Assembly: GCF_020525925.1 (NCBI RefSeq)
Contig: NZ_CP084876.1
Span: forward strand, 3,100,001 to 3,164,000
Reading direction: 5' to 3'
DNA length: 64,000 nucleotides
Source: Klebsiella quasipneumoniae subsp. quasipneumoniae
Lineage (GTDB): Bacteria; Pseudomonadota; Gammaproteobacteria; Enterobacterales; Enterobacteriaceae
Made by a program: the position numbers and the translations under genes. The notes below the pieces were generated by a model. The model was not told the DNA's origin and did not search any database. It worked only from the letters and a program-made list of their open reading frames with translations. Of the stretch, positions 39,642-47,934 are shown one piece after another (the stretch's first letter is position 1; every line of letters starts with the position of its first letter).

Positions 39642-39884
39642 CCTAACCTCATTACGGCAATCATTAATATTCTGTGTCGTCCGATAAAGACTGAGCGAAA
39701 TAAAAAAAGTTCGATTGAAAATGAAAATCATTCTTTTTTTTATTTACAAAACTCATCCAGCCCTGCGGGATTGCACCACAGCACTGTGAAGCAATAATGA
39801 GTGAATAGTGAATTTCCCGGCCCACCGTTGGCAGGCCGGCGCAACAGCGCTAAGCTGGCTGCTTTATGATGTCAGGAGGACGCT

Positions 39885-40385
39885 ATGCTTGAAGCAGTAG
39901 AAGGTAATATCCACCAGCGGCTGTGCGCGCTGCTCGACGAACACCAGGCGCGCTACCGGGTGATGGCGCATGACGCGGTCGGCCAGTGCGAAGCCGTCTC
40001 GGCGATCCGCGGCACCGCGCTTGGCCAGGGCGCGAAAGCGTTAGTCTGTAAAGTGAAAGGAAACGGCGTCAACCAGCATGTGCTGGCGATCCTCGCCGCC
40101 GATCAGCAGGCCGATCTGGCCAGCCTGGCCCGGCATATCGGCGGCAGCAAAGCCTCGCTGGCCAGTCCGGCGGAAGTGGAGGCCCTCACCGCCTGCGTGT
40201 TCGGCGCCATTCCCCCCTTCAGCTTCCATCCGGCGCTGCGGCTGGTGGCCGACCCGCTGCTATTTGAGCGCTTTCCACAAATCGCCTTTAACGCCGGGCG
40301 CCTGGACCGGTCGATCATTCTCGATACCGAAGACTATTTACATATCGCCCGACCGGAGATCGCGACCTTTCGCCGTCTTAGCTAA
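39885..40385 (+). CDS. yeaK: YbaK/EbsC-type aminoacyl-tRNA deacylase YeaK
   Basis: Free-standing tRNA editing-domain protein of the prolyl-tRNA synthetase INS superfamily that hydrolyses mischarged aminoacyl-tRNA. It has 166 residues, nearly identical to E. coli YeaK through RGTALGQGAKALVCKVKGN and FGAIPPFSFHPALRLVADP. The conserved lysine of the INS fold is in VCKVKG, and GAIPPF is the substrate loop. AGGAGGA lies 4 bases before the ATG. It is followed by yeaL on the same strand. The exact tRNA specificity is not evident from sequence. Confidence 0.93.
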   Translation: MLEAVEGNIHQRLCALLDEHQARYRVMAHDAVGQCEAVSAIRGTALGQGAKALVCKVKGNGVNQHVLAILAADQQADLASLARHIGGSKASLASPAEVEALTACVFGAIPPFSFHPALRLVADPLLFERFPQIAFNAGRLDRSIILDTEDYLHIARPEIATFRRLS

Positions 40386-40502
40386 CCGGGCATCGGCCCT
40401 GATTTCCGCCGCATGGCGCAAAAATCCTGTTTATTCACGCCACGATGCGTAGAGTAAGCGGGATATTTTTTAGCTTTCTTTTTTTGGCAAGGACCTCTGT
40501 AC

Positions 40503-40949
40503 ATGTTTGATACCACCCTGTTGATCCTGCTGGGTCTGGCGGCGCTCGGCTTTATCAGCCATAACACCACCGTAGCGATCTCCATCCTCGTGCTGATTAT
40601 CGTGCGCGTCACGCCGCTGAACGCCTTCTTTCCCTGGATTGAGAAACAGGGACTGACCGTCGGGATCATCATTCTGACTATCGGCGTGATGGCGCCCATC
40701 GCCAGCGGCACGCTGCCGCCGTCGACCCTGATCCACTCCTTTATGAACTGGAAATCACTGCTGGCGATTGCGGTCGGGGTGTTTGTTTCGTGGCTCGGCG
40801 GGCGCGGCGTCTCGCTGATGGGCTCCCAGCCGCAGCTGGTGGCCGGACTGCTGGTCGGTACGGTGCTCGGCGTCGCCCTGTTTCGCGGCGTCCCGGTCGG
40901 GCCGCTGATTGCTGCCGGGATCATCTCGTTGTTTATTGGGAAGTCGTAG
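40503..40949 (+). CDS. yeaL: DUF441 membrane protein YeaL
   Basis: A 148-residue inner-membrane protein with four predicted spans and unknown function; the length and sequence match E. coli YeaL ([21 protein letters not shown], then [17 protein letters not shown]). Motif [20 protein letters not shown] is typical of DUF441. Its 3' end overlaps the convergent nimR gene by 17 bp (40933-40949). It lies 117 bp downstream of yeaK. Confidence 0.94.
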   Translation: MFDTTLLILLGLAALGFISHNTTVAISILVLIIVRVTPLNAFFPWIEKQGLTVGIIILTIGVMAPIASGTLPPSTLIHSFMNWKSLLAIAVGVFVSWLGGRGVSLMGSQPQLVAGLLVGTVLGVALFRGVPVGPLIAAGIISLFIGKS

Positions 40950-41727
40950 CCAGGCTGCCGTGATAGCGGCCCGGCGTCTGTCCGAGCCCTTTCTTAAACA
41001 TGGTGATGAAGGCGGTGGTGGAATCGTAGCCCAGCGCCTGGGCCGTCTGCTGCACCGTCTGCCCGCGGATCAGCTGCTGCAGCGCAAGGATCAGCTGCAG
41101 CTGATGGCGCCAGCGGCGAAAGCTCAGCCCCGTTTCACGCACTACCAGCCGCGCCAGATTGCGCTCGCTCATCGCGAACTCCGCCGCCCACTGGCTCAGG
41201 GTCTGCCAGCGCGCCGGATCCTCGGCCATCATCGTCACCATCTGACGAATTTTCGGGTGGTTCGATACCGGCAGCTGCAGGTGCTCCTGCGGCTGCCGGG
41301 GCAGCTCATCAAACAGCACCTGCACCAGCCGGGCCGTGGCAGGGGCGGCCAGCGACTCGCCGCCGCGTTCCGCCAGGGTGAGGATCAGCTCACGCACCAG
41401 TGGGGAAATCTTTAACGTACAGCAGCGGTCCGGCATCGGCGCGGCGCCCGGCTCGATGAACAGGAAGCACACCTGGGCGCCGGGGGTGGCGCGGTTACTG
41501 TGGGAAAGCTGCCCAGGGACCCACACCGCATACTGCGGCGGCACCATCCACATCGCGTTCTCCACCTCGCAGGTCAAGGCGCCGTGCAGGGCGAGGATCA
41601 GCTGCCCCTTACGGTGGGAATGCGCCGGAATATACTGCTCCGCCTCCACCACCCGAATACGAAAGGCAATAGCCGATTCGTGGCCACTGTCCGGTTCATA
41701 ACCATCCAGACCCAGTCCGATCATCAT
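40933..41727 (-). CDS. nimR: AraC-family regulator NimR
   Basis: A 264-residue AraC/XylS regulator. In E. coli NimR (YeaM) represses the divergent nimT transporter gene. It has a small cupin sensor domain ([24 protein letters not shown]) and a C-terminal pair of helix-turn-helices ([23 protein letters not shown] and [25 protein letters not shown]). Two adjacent ATGs are possible starts. It is divergent from nimT over 98 bp, as in E. coli. A clear paralogue is encoded at 59.9-60.7 kb. Confidence 0.93.
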   Translation of the reverse strand: MMIGLGLDGYEPDSGHESAIAFRIRVVEAEQYIPAHSHRKGQLILALHGALTCEVENAMWMVPPQYAVWVPGQLSHSNRATPGAQVCFLFIEPGAAPMPDRCCTLKISPLVRELILTLAERGGESLAAPATARLVQVLFDELPRQPQEHLQLPVSNHPKIRQMVTMMAEDPARWQTLSQWAAEFAMSERNLARLVVRETGLSFRRWRHQLQLILALQQLIRGQTVQQTAQALGYDSTTAFITMFKKGLGQTPGRYHGSLATTSQ

Positions 41728-41825
41728 GTTGTCCGATATTAGCGATAATCTGTCATTTTAGCTTGATTTAAACAGGGGACAAAGTCGCTATCGTAACCCC
41801 CCTCGTTAGTTACCTTGAGAATGAT

Positions 41826-43010
41826 ATGTCTTCTGTGATCTCCTCCACCGGCCGCAGCCCCGCGCTGCTGATTGCCGGTATCCTGCTCATCGCCACCACC
41901 CTGCGCGTGGTCTTTACCGGCGCGGCGCCGCTGCTGGACGCGATTCGTAGCGACTATGGCCTGACCACCGCGCAGACCGGGCTGCTCACCACCCTGCCGC
42001 TGCTGGCCTTTGGCCTTGTCTCGCCGCTGGCGGCTGGGGTTGCCCGCCGGTTCGGCATGGAGCGCAGCCTGCTGCTGGCGATGCTGCTGATCTGCGCCGG
42101 CATTGCCCTGCGCTCCCTGCCCTCCGCTGCATGGCTGTTTATCGGCACGGCGGTGATCGGCTGCGGCATTGCGCTGGGTAACGTGCTGCTGCCCGGGCTG
42201 ATTAAACGGGATTTCTCGCAGCATGTCGCCCGGATGACCGGCGCCTATTCCCTGACGATGGGCGGCGCGGCGGCGCTTGGCTCGGCGCTGGTGGTCCCCG
42301 TGGCGATGGCCGGATTCGGCTGGCGCGGGGCGCTGCTGCTGCTGATGATCTTCCCGCTGCTGGCGCTCGTCAGCTGGCTGCCGAAGTCCCGGCGTCAAGC
42401 GGAGGCGCCGCTGACCGGCTCAGGCGCCATGCATAACCGGGGGATCTGGCGGTCGGCGCTGGCCTGGCAGGTGACGCTGTTCCTCGGCATCAACTCGCTG
42501 GTCTATTACGTGATTATCGGCTGGCTGCCGTCGATTCTGCAGAGTATGGGCTATAGCGAAGCGCAGGCCGGCTCGCTGCATGGCCTGCTGCAGCTGGCGA
42601 CCGCCGCGCCCGGCCTGGCGATACCGCTGATCCTGCATCGGCTGCGCGACCAGCGCGGGATCGCGGTGCTGGTCGCCCTGATGTGCGCCATCAGCGCCGC
42701 CGGGCTGTGGCTGCTGCCAGGGCTGGCCATCGGCTGGACGCTGCTGTTCGGCTTTGGCTCCGGGGCCACGATGATCCTCGGCCTGACGTTTATCGGCCTG
42801 CGCGCCAGCTCGGCGCACCAGGCCGCGGCGCTGTCGGGGATGGCGCAGAGCGTCGGCTATCTGCTGGCCGCCTGCGGACCGCCGCTGATGGGCAGGATCC
42901 ACGATGCCAATGGCGACTGGCATATTCCGCTGCTGGCGGTGGCGCTGATTTCGCTGGTGATGGCGGTCTGCGGCGCCCTCGCCGGGCGCGACCGGGAGAT
43001 TCATCCCTGA
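41826..43010 (+). CDS. nimT: MFS transporter NimT (2-nitroimidazole/cyanate-type)
   Basis: A 394-residue inner-membrane transporter of the cyanate permease (CynX) subfamily of MFS, with about 12 membrane spans. E. coli NimT (YeaN) exports 2-nitroimidazole when derepressed. Close matches are LRVVFTGAAPLLDAIRSDYGLTT at the N terminus, ARRFGMERSLLLAML for the loop motif, and LSGMAQSVGYLLAACGPPLMG near the C terminus. It is controlled by the divergent nimR gene. Confidence 0.94.
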   Translation: MSSVISSTGRSPALLIAGILLIATTLRVVFTGAAPLLDAIRSDYGLTTAQTGLLTTLPLLAFGLVSPLAAGVARRFGMERSLLLAMLLICAGIALRSLPSAAWLFIGTAVIGCGIALGNVLLPGLIKRDFSQHVARMTGAYSLTMGGAAALGSALVVPVAMAGFGWRGALLLLMIFPLLALVSWLPKSRRQAEAPLTGSGAMHNRGIWRSALAWQVTLFLGINSLVYYVIIGWLPSILQSMGYSEAQAGSLHGLLQLATAAPGLAIPLILHRLRDQRGIAVLVALMCAISAAGLWLLPGLAIGWTLLFGFGSGATMILGLTFIGLRASSAHQAAALSGMAQSVGYLLAACGPPLMGRIHDANGDWHIPLLAVALISLVMAVCGALAGRDREIHP

Positions 43011-43041
43011 AAATGACCGGCAGCGCCCGCTGCCGGTAGGG

Positions 43042-43734
43042 TTATTGTGCCGCGGCGCGCAGCAACGCCTGCACCAGCGGCGCAGGACGCCCGTCCAGCG
43101 CGTGGCGTTCATGTTGAAACAAGGTGGCGACAAAAAACGGGTGCGTCACCAGCTCGACGGCGCGGATCTCGCCCTCTTCATCCCAGCCGGTGACGCGCAG
43201 ATCGCCCTGCTCCAGCTCCGCGGCAAACGCGCTGTCCACCCCGTAGCGGCAGTGGTAGCCCTCTTCAATGCTTTCCCGACCATAGGCGCGGGCAATCAGC
43301 GTATTCGCCCGCAGCTCGACGACGGCAGAAGTCTCCACCAGCGAGCAGCTGAGGGGAGCGATCACCATCCGCCCTTCGCTGTCGGTTTCCGCATGACCCG
43401 CGTCCTGCCAGCCGAGCACGTTACGGGCGTATTCAATCACCGCATGCTGAAAGCCGCCGCAGGTGCCGAGGAAAGGAATGCTGTTTTCACGGGCATAGCG
43501 GATAGCGGCAAACGCGCCTTCCGGGTGACGATACGGGCTGCCGGGAACGACCCAGACGGCATCGTACTCCGCCAGCGCGTCGCCGGAGGCGATCGACGGG
43601 GTGGCGAGCCAGTCATATTTCACCGGCTGCTCCAGCACGGCGGCAGCATCGTCTATCGCCAGGGGAATGGCCTGATGGGCAACAATATCGGGGTGATAAT
43701 CGCCGACGAGGGCGAGGCGTAAAGGGGTTTTCAT
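43042..43734 (-). CDS. Class I glutamine amidotransferase-like, CTP-synthase C-domain type
   Basis: A 230-residue protein related to the glutaminase domain of CTP synthase but without the synthetase half. The start MKTPLRLALVGDY follows AAGGAACCTGCT; a 25-residue upstream extension is rejected. The nucleophilic cysteine is in GTCGGFQHAVIEYARNV, and the catalytic-type histidine is in THPFFVATLFQHE, so the triad may be intact. Family members are largely uncharacterised. It is convergent with nimT and divergent from the DUF523 gene. Confidence 0.88.
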   Translation of the reverse strand: MKTPLRLALVGDYHPDIVAHQAIPLAIDDAAAVLEQPVKYDWLATPSIASGDALAEYDAVWVVPGSPYRHPEGAFAAIRYARENSIPFLGTCGGFQHAVIEYARNVLGWQDAGHAETDSEGRMVIAPLSCSLVETSAVVELRANTLIARAYGRESIEEGYHCRYGVDSAFAAELEQGDLRVTGWDEEGEIRAVELVTHPFFVATLFQHERHALDGRPAPLVQALLRAAAQ

Positions 43735-43879
43735 AGCAGGTTCCTTATGTCTGGACGAGACGAGCAGCACAAGGCACGTCAGGATAGCGATCCCCTCCGC
43801 GGAACACAATCCTTATTTTCACCCCACCGCCGTGGCCGGCGGGTGAGGTATACTGGAGCAAGCGCAAAAGGGAGAAAGG

Positions 43880-44389
43880 ATGAAAAGTAAGCTTTTGGTC
43901 AGCGCCTGCCTGATGGGATTCCAGGTGCGATATAACGGTAGCGAGAAAGCGCAGCTGGCGGCGACGCTGTCCCGCTGGCAGCAGGCGGATCGTCTGGTGA
44001 TCCACTGCCCGGAGCTGGCGGCCGGTCTGCCGACGCCCCGCCTGCCGGCGGAGATCCTCGGCGGCGCCGGCGGCGATGTGCTTGCCGGACGGGCGCGGAT
44101 CGTGGAAAGCGACGGCCGCGACGTCACGGGACATTATCAGCTGGCCGCCTGGCTGGCGCTCAGCGCCGCCCGGGAAGCGGGATGTCAGGCGGCATTACTC
44201 ACCGACGGCAGCCCCACCTGCGGCAGTCAGTTTATCTATGACGGTTCCTTTCTCGGGCGGCGCAAAGCGGGCGCCGGCGTGGCCGCCGACCTGCTGCGCG
44301 CTCACGGCATCACGGTATTTTCCGACGGGCAGATCCCGCAGTTGCTCGCCTGGATGGCACAGAGGGAGCAGGATGATGATTCAATGTAA
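43880..44389 (+). CDS. DUF523 (TudS-like) iron-sulfur protein
   Basis: A 169-residue DUF523 protein. Members include the thiouracil desulfurase TudS, which carries a [4Fe-4S] cluster held by three cysteines. Three conserved cysteines are visible: SACLMG near residue 10, IHCPEL near 43, and SPTCGS near 112. GGAGAAAGG precedes the ATG. Its last 14 bp overlap yeaO in another frame, so the two are co-transcribed. Desulfurase activity here is inference from the family. Confidence 0.85.
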   Translation: MKSKLLVSACLMGFQVRYNGSEKAQLAATLSRWQQADRLVIHCPELAAGLPTPRLPAEILGGAGGDVLAGRARIVESDGRDVTGHYQLAAWLALSAAREAGCQAALLTDGSPTCGSQFIYDGSFLGRRKAGAGVAADLLRAHGITVFSDGQIPQLLAWMAQREQDDDSM

Positions 44390-44732
44390 ACGGGTGTACG
44401 ATCCACAGGAAAGCAGCGACGGCTACCGGGTGCTGGTCGACCGTCTCTGGCCGCGGGGGATTAAAAAAGAGGCGCTGGCCTGTGATGAGTGGTGTAAAGA
44501 GTTAACGCCGTCCGCTGAGCTGCGGAAAGCCTTTCACGGCGAGGCGATCGATTTCGACCACTTCAGCCAGCGCTATCGTCAGGAGCTCGACGCACATCGC
44601 GAAACGGGCCTGCGGCTGGCGGCGCTGGCGCAGCGCCAGCCGCTGACGCTGCTGTACGCCGCGAAGAACACCGAGCAGAATCATGCCCGGGTGCTGGCCG
44701 CCTGGCTGGCGGCCCTGCCGGTTACGATTTAG
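44376..44732 (+). CDS. yeaO: DUF488 family protein YeaO
   Basis: A 118-residue DUF488 protein of unknown function, matching E. coli YeaO: IQCKRVYDPQESSDGYRVLVDRLWPRGIKK (only the start is quoted as a family hallmark), then ELRKAFHG and LLYAAKNTEQNHA. The second of two adjacent ATGs is chosen because GGAG lies 7 bases upstream. It overlaps the DUF523 gene at its 5' end and the convergent yoaF gene by 11 bp at its 3' end (44722-44732). Confidence 0.9.
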   Translation: MIQCKRVYDPQESSDGYRVLVDRLWPRGIKKEALACDEWCKELTPSAELRKAFHGEAIDFDHFSQRYRQELDAHRETGLRLAALAQRQPLTLLYAAKNTEQNHARVLAAWLAALPVTI

Positions 44733-44961
44733 CCGGATGGTCCCGGCGCCATAGCGCCCACTCATCGAGGGTTTCGCCGCTGGGCAGCTTGCACTGGGTG
44801 CTGACGCCCTGCGGCGTTTGCACCGGCACCCGGGTGCCGCCGGATTGCTGGCAGTAGACCGACGCGGGATTGGCCATGCCGATGGTTTTCGTCGGCGCGG
44901 TGGGCTGCGGCTGGGCGCAGCCGGCCAGCGCCAGGGGCAAAATAGCCAGTAACTTTTTCAT
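44722..44961 (-). CDS. yoaF: DUF333 outer-membrane lipoprotein YoaF
   Basis: A 79-residue lipoprotein with signal peptide MKKLLAILPLALAGC (lipobox LAGC, Cys15). The mature part is a DUF333 domain: NPASVYCQQSGGTRVPVQ, then CKLPSGETLDEWALWRRDH, with two cysteines. E. coli yoaF lies at the same place between yeaO and yeaP(dgcP). Function unknown. It is convergent with yeaO. Confidence 0.92.
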   Translation of the reverse strand: MKKLLAILPLALAGCAQPQPTAPTKTIGMANPASVYCQQSGGTRVPVQTPQGVSTQCKLPSGETLDEWALWRRDHPAKS

Positions 44962-45052
44962 CTTTTCTCCCTTTCTTCAATTCCCGGGGATTTTAGCCTG
45001 AATCTCCACGTTTTCTCCATCTTGCCTGCACTTTTCCCCCGTAGATTAACCC

Positions 45053-45131
45053 TTGTTCTCGAACTGACCAGAGAACAGATCATTCCATAATCAATGAGTT
45101 TTTCCCCGTCGCCCCCGACGGGGCTTTTTTT
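45053..45131 (+). ncRNA. Candidate small RNA or dgcP leader with attenuator
   Basis: A 5' hairpin, GTTCTC/GAGAAC (45055-45076, 10-nt loop), is followed by an A/U-rich single-stranded stretch and a perfect terminator hairpin CCCCGTCG/CGACGGGG (45104-45123) with seven T residues. A possible promoter has TTGCCT at 45022-45027 and TAGATT at 45042-45047, although the 14-bp spacing is short. No plus-strand gene ends nearby: yeaO stops about 370 bp earlier. The structure therefore terminates a transcript beginning in this gap. No match to a named small RNA is recalled. Confidence 0.45.
45104..45131 (+). terminator. Orphan intrinsic terminator upstream of dgcP
   Basis: A perfect 8-bp GC-rich stem with a CCCC loop and CTTTTTTT tail, 132 bp upstream of the dgcP start. 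Orientation is plus only, because the minus strand lacks a T run. Confidence 0.9.
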
Positions 45132-45262
45132 CCCGCCGTGTCGACAAGTATTCCCCAGACAGATGTGATAAATTTAAAAATATCACTGTTTACTCGACGC
45201 TGATGTCCGTTTGCAGCCCAATATGCTGGGGTGACGTTTGGCGTGCTGGAGCTGTATTATTC

Positions 45263-46276
45263 ATGTCAGATTTTATTCTTGCCCGGGTGTCGCAAACCCT
45301 CGCTACGGAACAGTCCCTGGAAACCTTAGTGCGCCAGCTGCTGGAGATGCTGGAGGCGGTGACGCGAATGGAGTCCACCTACCTTACCCGCATCGATATC
45401 AACGCCCAGCGGCAGCAGATCATGTTCGCCCACAACAGCAGCGAAATGCAGATCCCGGAAGGATTTTCCGTCCCCTGGGATGAATCTCTGTGCAAACGCG
45501 CCCTTGAGGATCAGTGTACGTTTAGCAATGACGTCGCCCGTCGCTGGCACTCCTGCATCGCCGCCCAGGAGCTGGGGATCGCCACCTTTTTAAGCATTCC
45601 TGTGCGCCTGGCCGACGGCTCTCTGTTCGGCACCCTCTGCGCCACCAGCCGGCAACAACAGCCTTATAACCTTGAAGGTGAACAGGTCATGGGCCTGTTC
45701 GCGAAGCTCATTTCCCACTACGTGGAAAAAGACACCCTGGTGCAACAGCTGCAGGCGGCAAACGTCGCGCTGGAGCTGCACTCGTCGACCGATGAGCTCA
45801 CCCAGCTCCCTAATCGCCGCGCGCTGTTTAAGCAGCTGGCGCTACGCTTTGCCTCCGCCCGCGCTCAGCAGCAACAGGTCGCGCTCATTTTTATCGATCT
45901 CGACGGTTTCAAAGCCATTAACGATCGATTCGGCCATCCGTGCGGCGACAGCTTTCTGGTGCAGGTCGGCGAACGACTCACCGCCGTCGCGCGCCGTGAA
46001 GATATCGTTGGCCGCCTTGGCGGCGATGAGTTTTTGATCGTCGGTAGCGCCCAGCCGCCCGCGGCGCAGCAGGCGTATGTCACCACCCTGCGCCAGGCCC
46101 TGTGCGGCGTCTACTTCCTCGGCGAACAGCGTATCAACTATGAGGGCGCCAGCTTCGGGGTGGTCATCTGCGATCCGCAGAGTATCGATGTTGAAGCGGC
46201 CTTACGCGCTGCCGATGAGGCGATGTATCAGGATAAAAAGTCTCGTCGGCAGGAGAATTTTATTCATATTGACTAA
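45263..46276 (+). CDS. dgcP: Diguanylate cyclase DgcP (YeaP)
   Basis: Synthesises cyclic di-GMP from two GTP; in E. coli DgcP localises at cell poles. It has 337 residues (E. coli 341) with an N-terminal GAF domain (about residues 10-150) and a C-terminal GGDEF domain, whose catalytic motif GGDEF lies at residues 253-257 (GRLGGDEFLIVG). It is soluble with no membrane segment. The ATG has GGAG about 11 bases upstream. It is preceded by an unusual leader with an intrinsic terminator, and followed by the tiny yoaK and yoaJ genes, as in E. coli. Confidence 0.94.
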   Translation: MSDFILARVSQTLATEQSLETLVRQLLEMLEAVTRMESTYLTRIDINAQRQQIMFAHNSSEMQIPEGFSVPWDESLCKRALEDQCTFSNDVARRWHSCIAAQELGIATFLSIPVRLADGSLFGTLCATSRQQQPYNLEGEQVMGLFAKLISHYVEKDTLVQQLQAANVALELHSSTDELTQLPNRRALFKQLALRFASARAQQQQVALIFIDLDGFKAINDRFGHPCGDSFLVQVGERLTAVARREDIVGRLGGDEFLIVGSAQPPAAQQAYVTTLRQALCGVYFLGEQRINYEGASFGVVICDPQSIDVEAALRAADEAMYQDKKSRRQENFIHID

Positions 46277-46333
46277 AGTCACGCGATATCCAGTATCATG
46301 CTGGGCATCATTCGTGGGTACAGGGACACTATC

Positions 46334-46435
46334 ATGAAATTAGGTATTCTTTTCCCGGTGGCGATCTTTATCATCGCCGTCGTCTTTCTCGGCTGGTTTT
46401 TTGTCGGCGGCTATGCGGCGCCGGGCGGGGCATAA
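46334..46435 (+). CDS. yoaK: Small membrane protein YoaK
   Basis: A 33-residue single-span inner-membrane protein. The sequence runs MKLGILFPVAIFIIAVVF, then LGWFFVGGYAAPGGA; it matches E. coli YoaK (32 residues, ending in GGYAAPGA). The gene lies 57 bp after dgcP and its TAA stop overlaps the yoaJ start as TAATG, so translation is coupled. It is too short for normal gene calling. Function unknown. Confidence 0.9.
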   Translation: MKLGILFPVAIFIIAVVFLGWFFVGGYAAPGGA

Positions 46436-46509
46436 TGAAAAAAAGCACCATTATTATGCTGGTTGTCGCCATCGTGGCGGTGGCCGGCGCCCAGTTCGGC
46501 TGGTGGTGA
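46435..46509 (+). CDS. yoaJ: Small membrane protein YoaJ
   Basis: A 24-residue single-span membrane protein: MKKSTIIMLVVAIVAVAGAQ followed by FGWW. It matches E. coli YoaJ (24 residues ending LGWW). The ATG overlaps the yoaK stop by one base (TAATG). It is one of the shortest known chromosomal protein genes; its role is not known. Confidence 0.88.
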   Translation: MKKSTIIMLVVAIVAVAGAQFGWW

Positions 46510-46627
46510 TCGCCGCGGCGATATTGCGGAGTTGTCCTATCCCATCAATAAGTTAACGCTTTACACTCACGTTATCCGCCGCGGCATTCTCGGCCCCGGG
46601 GAAAGAAAAATAGCGGGAGAAGTAAGG

Positions 46628-46753
46628 ATGAAAAAACCGATCGTGTTACCGTTGATTATTGCGCTGTGCACGCTGTTATCGGGATGCATTGTTGACGATG
46701 GCTATCACCACCATCGCCATCACCACCATCATCACTATCATGACGATGATTAA
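46628..46753 (+). CDS. Histidine-rich mini-lipoprotein
   Basis: A 41-residue predicted lipoprotein. The start MKKPIVLPLIIALCTLLSGC is a signal peptide with lipobox LSGC (Cys20). The remaining 21 residues are mostly His and acidic: IVDDGYHHHRH, then HHHHHYHDDD. GGGAGA lies 7 bases before the ATG. The mature peptide carries about ten histidines, suggesting surface metal binding (Ni, Zn or Cu), but no metal-transport gene is adjacent. A longer upstream frame from 46463 lacks a ribosome-binding site. Confidence 0.8.
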   Translation: MKKPIVLPLIIALCTLLSGCIVDDGYHHHRHHHHHHYHDDD

Positions 46754-46812
46754 TGCTTCACGCTGTTGATGAGCCGATAAAACAGGGCGAACGTTGGTTC
46801 GCCCATTGACGC

Positions 46813-47076
46813 TTAATCCTGACGCTCGTCGCCAAGGAAAATAAAGCCGAGCGGAATAGCGAAGAGCGCGGTAAAGACGATGCTGTAAACCGTCACCATC
46901 GCCCCCTGCAGGAAGAACATGGACGTCGTCCACTCCGAGTACGGCATATTGTACTCGCTCACCACGCCGCCAAAGGTCGCCCGTCCCACCACCGCCAGCG
47001 CGATAGCAAACACCGCCGCGAGCGACAGACAGTATTTTTTGCAGTTTTTATTGCTGAGGAGTTTTTGCAGAATCAT
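46813..47076 (-). CDS. Small two-span inner-membrane protein (DUF2534-like)
   Basis: An 87-residue protein starting MILQKLLSNKNCKKYCLSL, with hydrophobic spans at about residues 15-33 and 53-80 and a short acidic tail. From memory it resembles DUF2534 proteins (VVGRATFGGVVSEYNMPYSEWTT pattern), but I cannot verify that. GGAAGCCCGG precedes the ATG. A longer frame starting at 47259 is a shadow overlapping leuE. Function unknown. It is downstream of leuE on the same strand. Confidence 0.8.
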   Translation of the reverse strand: MILQKLLSNKNCKKYCLSLAAVFAIALAVVGRATFGGVVSEYNMPYSEWTTSMFFLQGAMVTVYSIVFTALFAIPLGFIFLGDERQD

Positions 47077-47206
47077 CCGGGCTTCCTTTTTGCTGAGCGA
47101 TAAACGGCTGTATATGTAACACCAATGCAATAAAAAATGAAGGGTTTTTGTTACAGGGCAGAATAAGAGGCGGCGGGCCGGTCTGTGGGTAACCGGCCCG
47201 TGGGGA

Positions 47207-47845
47207 TCAGGACTGCAGGGTAGCCAGGCGCGCGGCGAACCCAACGAAAACCAGGCCAATCAGGCTGTTGCCAAGTTTGGCCAGCTTCTTGCGGGTTTTG
47301 ACGTAGCGGGTGACAAACGAGCCGGAGAGGATCAAAAAGCTCATATAGCAGAAGCTTATCACCTCGAGGGTCAGCGCCAGAATAAAGAACGCCACCTCGG
47401 GTGCTTTGGCGTTGACGTCGATAAACTGCACGAAAAACGACACATAAAACAGAATCGCTTTCGGGTTGGTCAGGCTCAGTGTCAGGGAGCGCTTGAGGAT
47501 TGCGCTCGCCGGCTCTGCGCTGGCGTCGGCCTGGCCGTCACGCTGGGTCAGCACCGCATAGAGCATTTTGCCCCCCAGCCACAGCAGGTAAATCGCTCCG
47601 AGGTAACGGACGACGTTAAACAGCACCGGCGTGGTCTTAATCAGCGTCGCCACGCCGGCAAAGGCCAGAAACATCAGCACCGCGTCGCCAATAAAGACGC
47701 CCGCCGCCGCCAGATAGCCTTTCTTCACGCCGTGGGCAATGCCCGTCTTCAGCACAAAAAACGTATTAGGGCCAGGGACGAGGATGATAAACACCGCCCC
47801 GACCAGGTAGGTCAAATAATTCAGAACACCAAACTCAGCGAACAC
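47207..47845 (-). CDS. leuE: Leucine efflux protein LeuE
   Basis: A 212-residue LysE/RhtB-family exporter with about six membrane spans; E. coli LeuE (YeaS) exports leucine and some analogues. The start is GTG, as the product begins [19 protein letters not shown]. The family motif [21 protein letters not shown] is intact, as are [15 protein letters not shown] and [17 protein letters not shown]. It is transcribed towards the small membrane protein gene and may be co-transcribed with it. No Lrp site was identified. Confidence 0.95.
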   Translation of the reverse strand: MFAEFGVLNYLTYLVGAVFIILVPGPNTFFVLKTGIAHGVKKGYLAAAGVFIGDAVLMFLAFAGVATLIKTTPVLFNVVRYLGAIYLLWLGGKMLYAVLTQRDGQADASAEPASAILKRSLTLSLTNPKAILFYVSFFVQFIDVNAKAPEVAFFILALTLEVISFCYMSFLILSGSFVTRYVKTRKKLAKLGNSLIGLVFVGFAARLATLQS

Positions 47846-47934
47846 TCTGCACTCCTTCGCGCACGACTAAAACATGATCCGGCTCACGTTACCCCAACTG
47901 TCGGGATTTTGAAAGCGCAGCCTGTGCGGGAAGG

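Larger units (their letters stand above)
44962..45262. other. yoaF-dgcP divergent intergenic region
   Basis: No coding gene is supported. The region contains the yoaF promoter side, a possible plus-strand small RNA or leader with an orphan intrinsic terminator (45053-45131), and an AT-rich tract near 45165-45185 upstream of dgcP. Confidence 0.7.

Noticed and set aside
44076..44732. A 218-codon frame covering DUF523 and yeaO
   Set aside because: Its first half is an out-of-frame reading of the DUF523 gene. Only the part from 44376 matches YeaO, so it is not a fusion protein.
46463..46753. A 96-codon frame ending in the His-rich lipoprotein
   Set aside because: The upstream half runs through yoaJ in another frame and lacks a ribosome-binding site; the lipoprotein signal peptide starts at 46628.
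46813..47259. A 148-codon frame overlapping the end of leuE
   Set aside because: The real product starts at 47076, where a ribosome-binding site and membrane-protein N terminus are found; the extension overlaps leuE out of frame.
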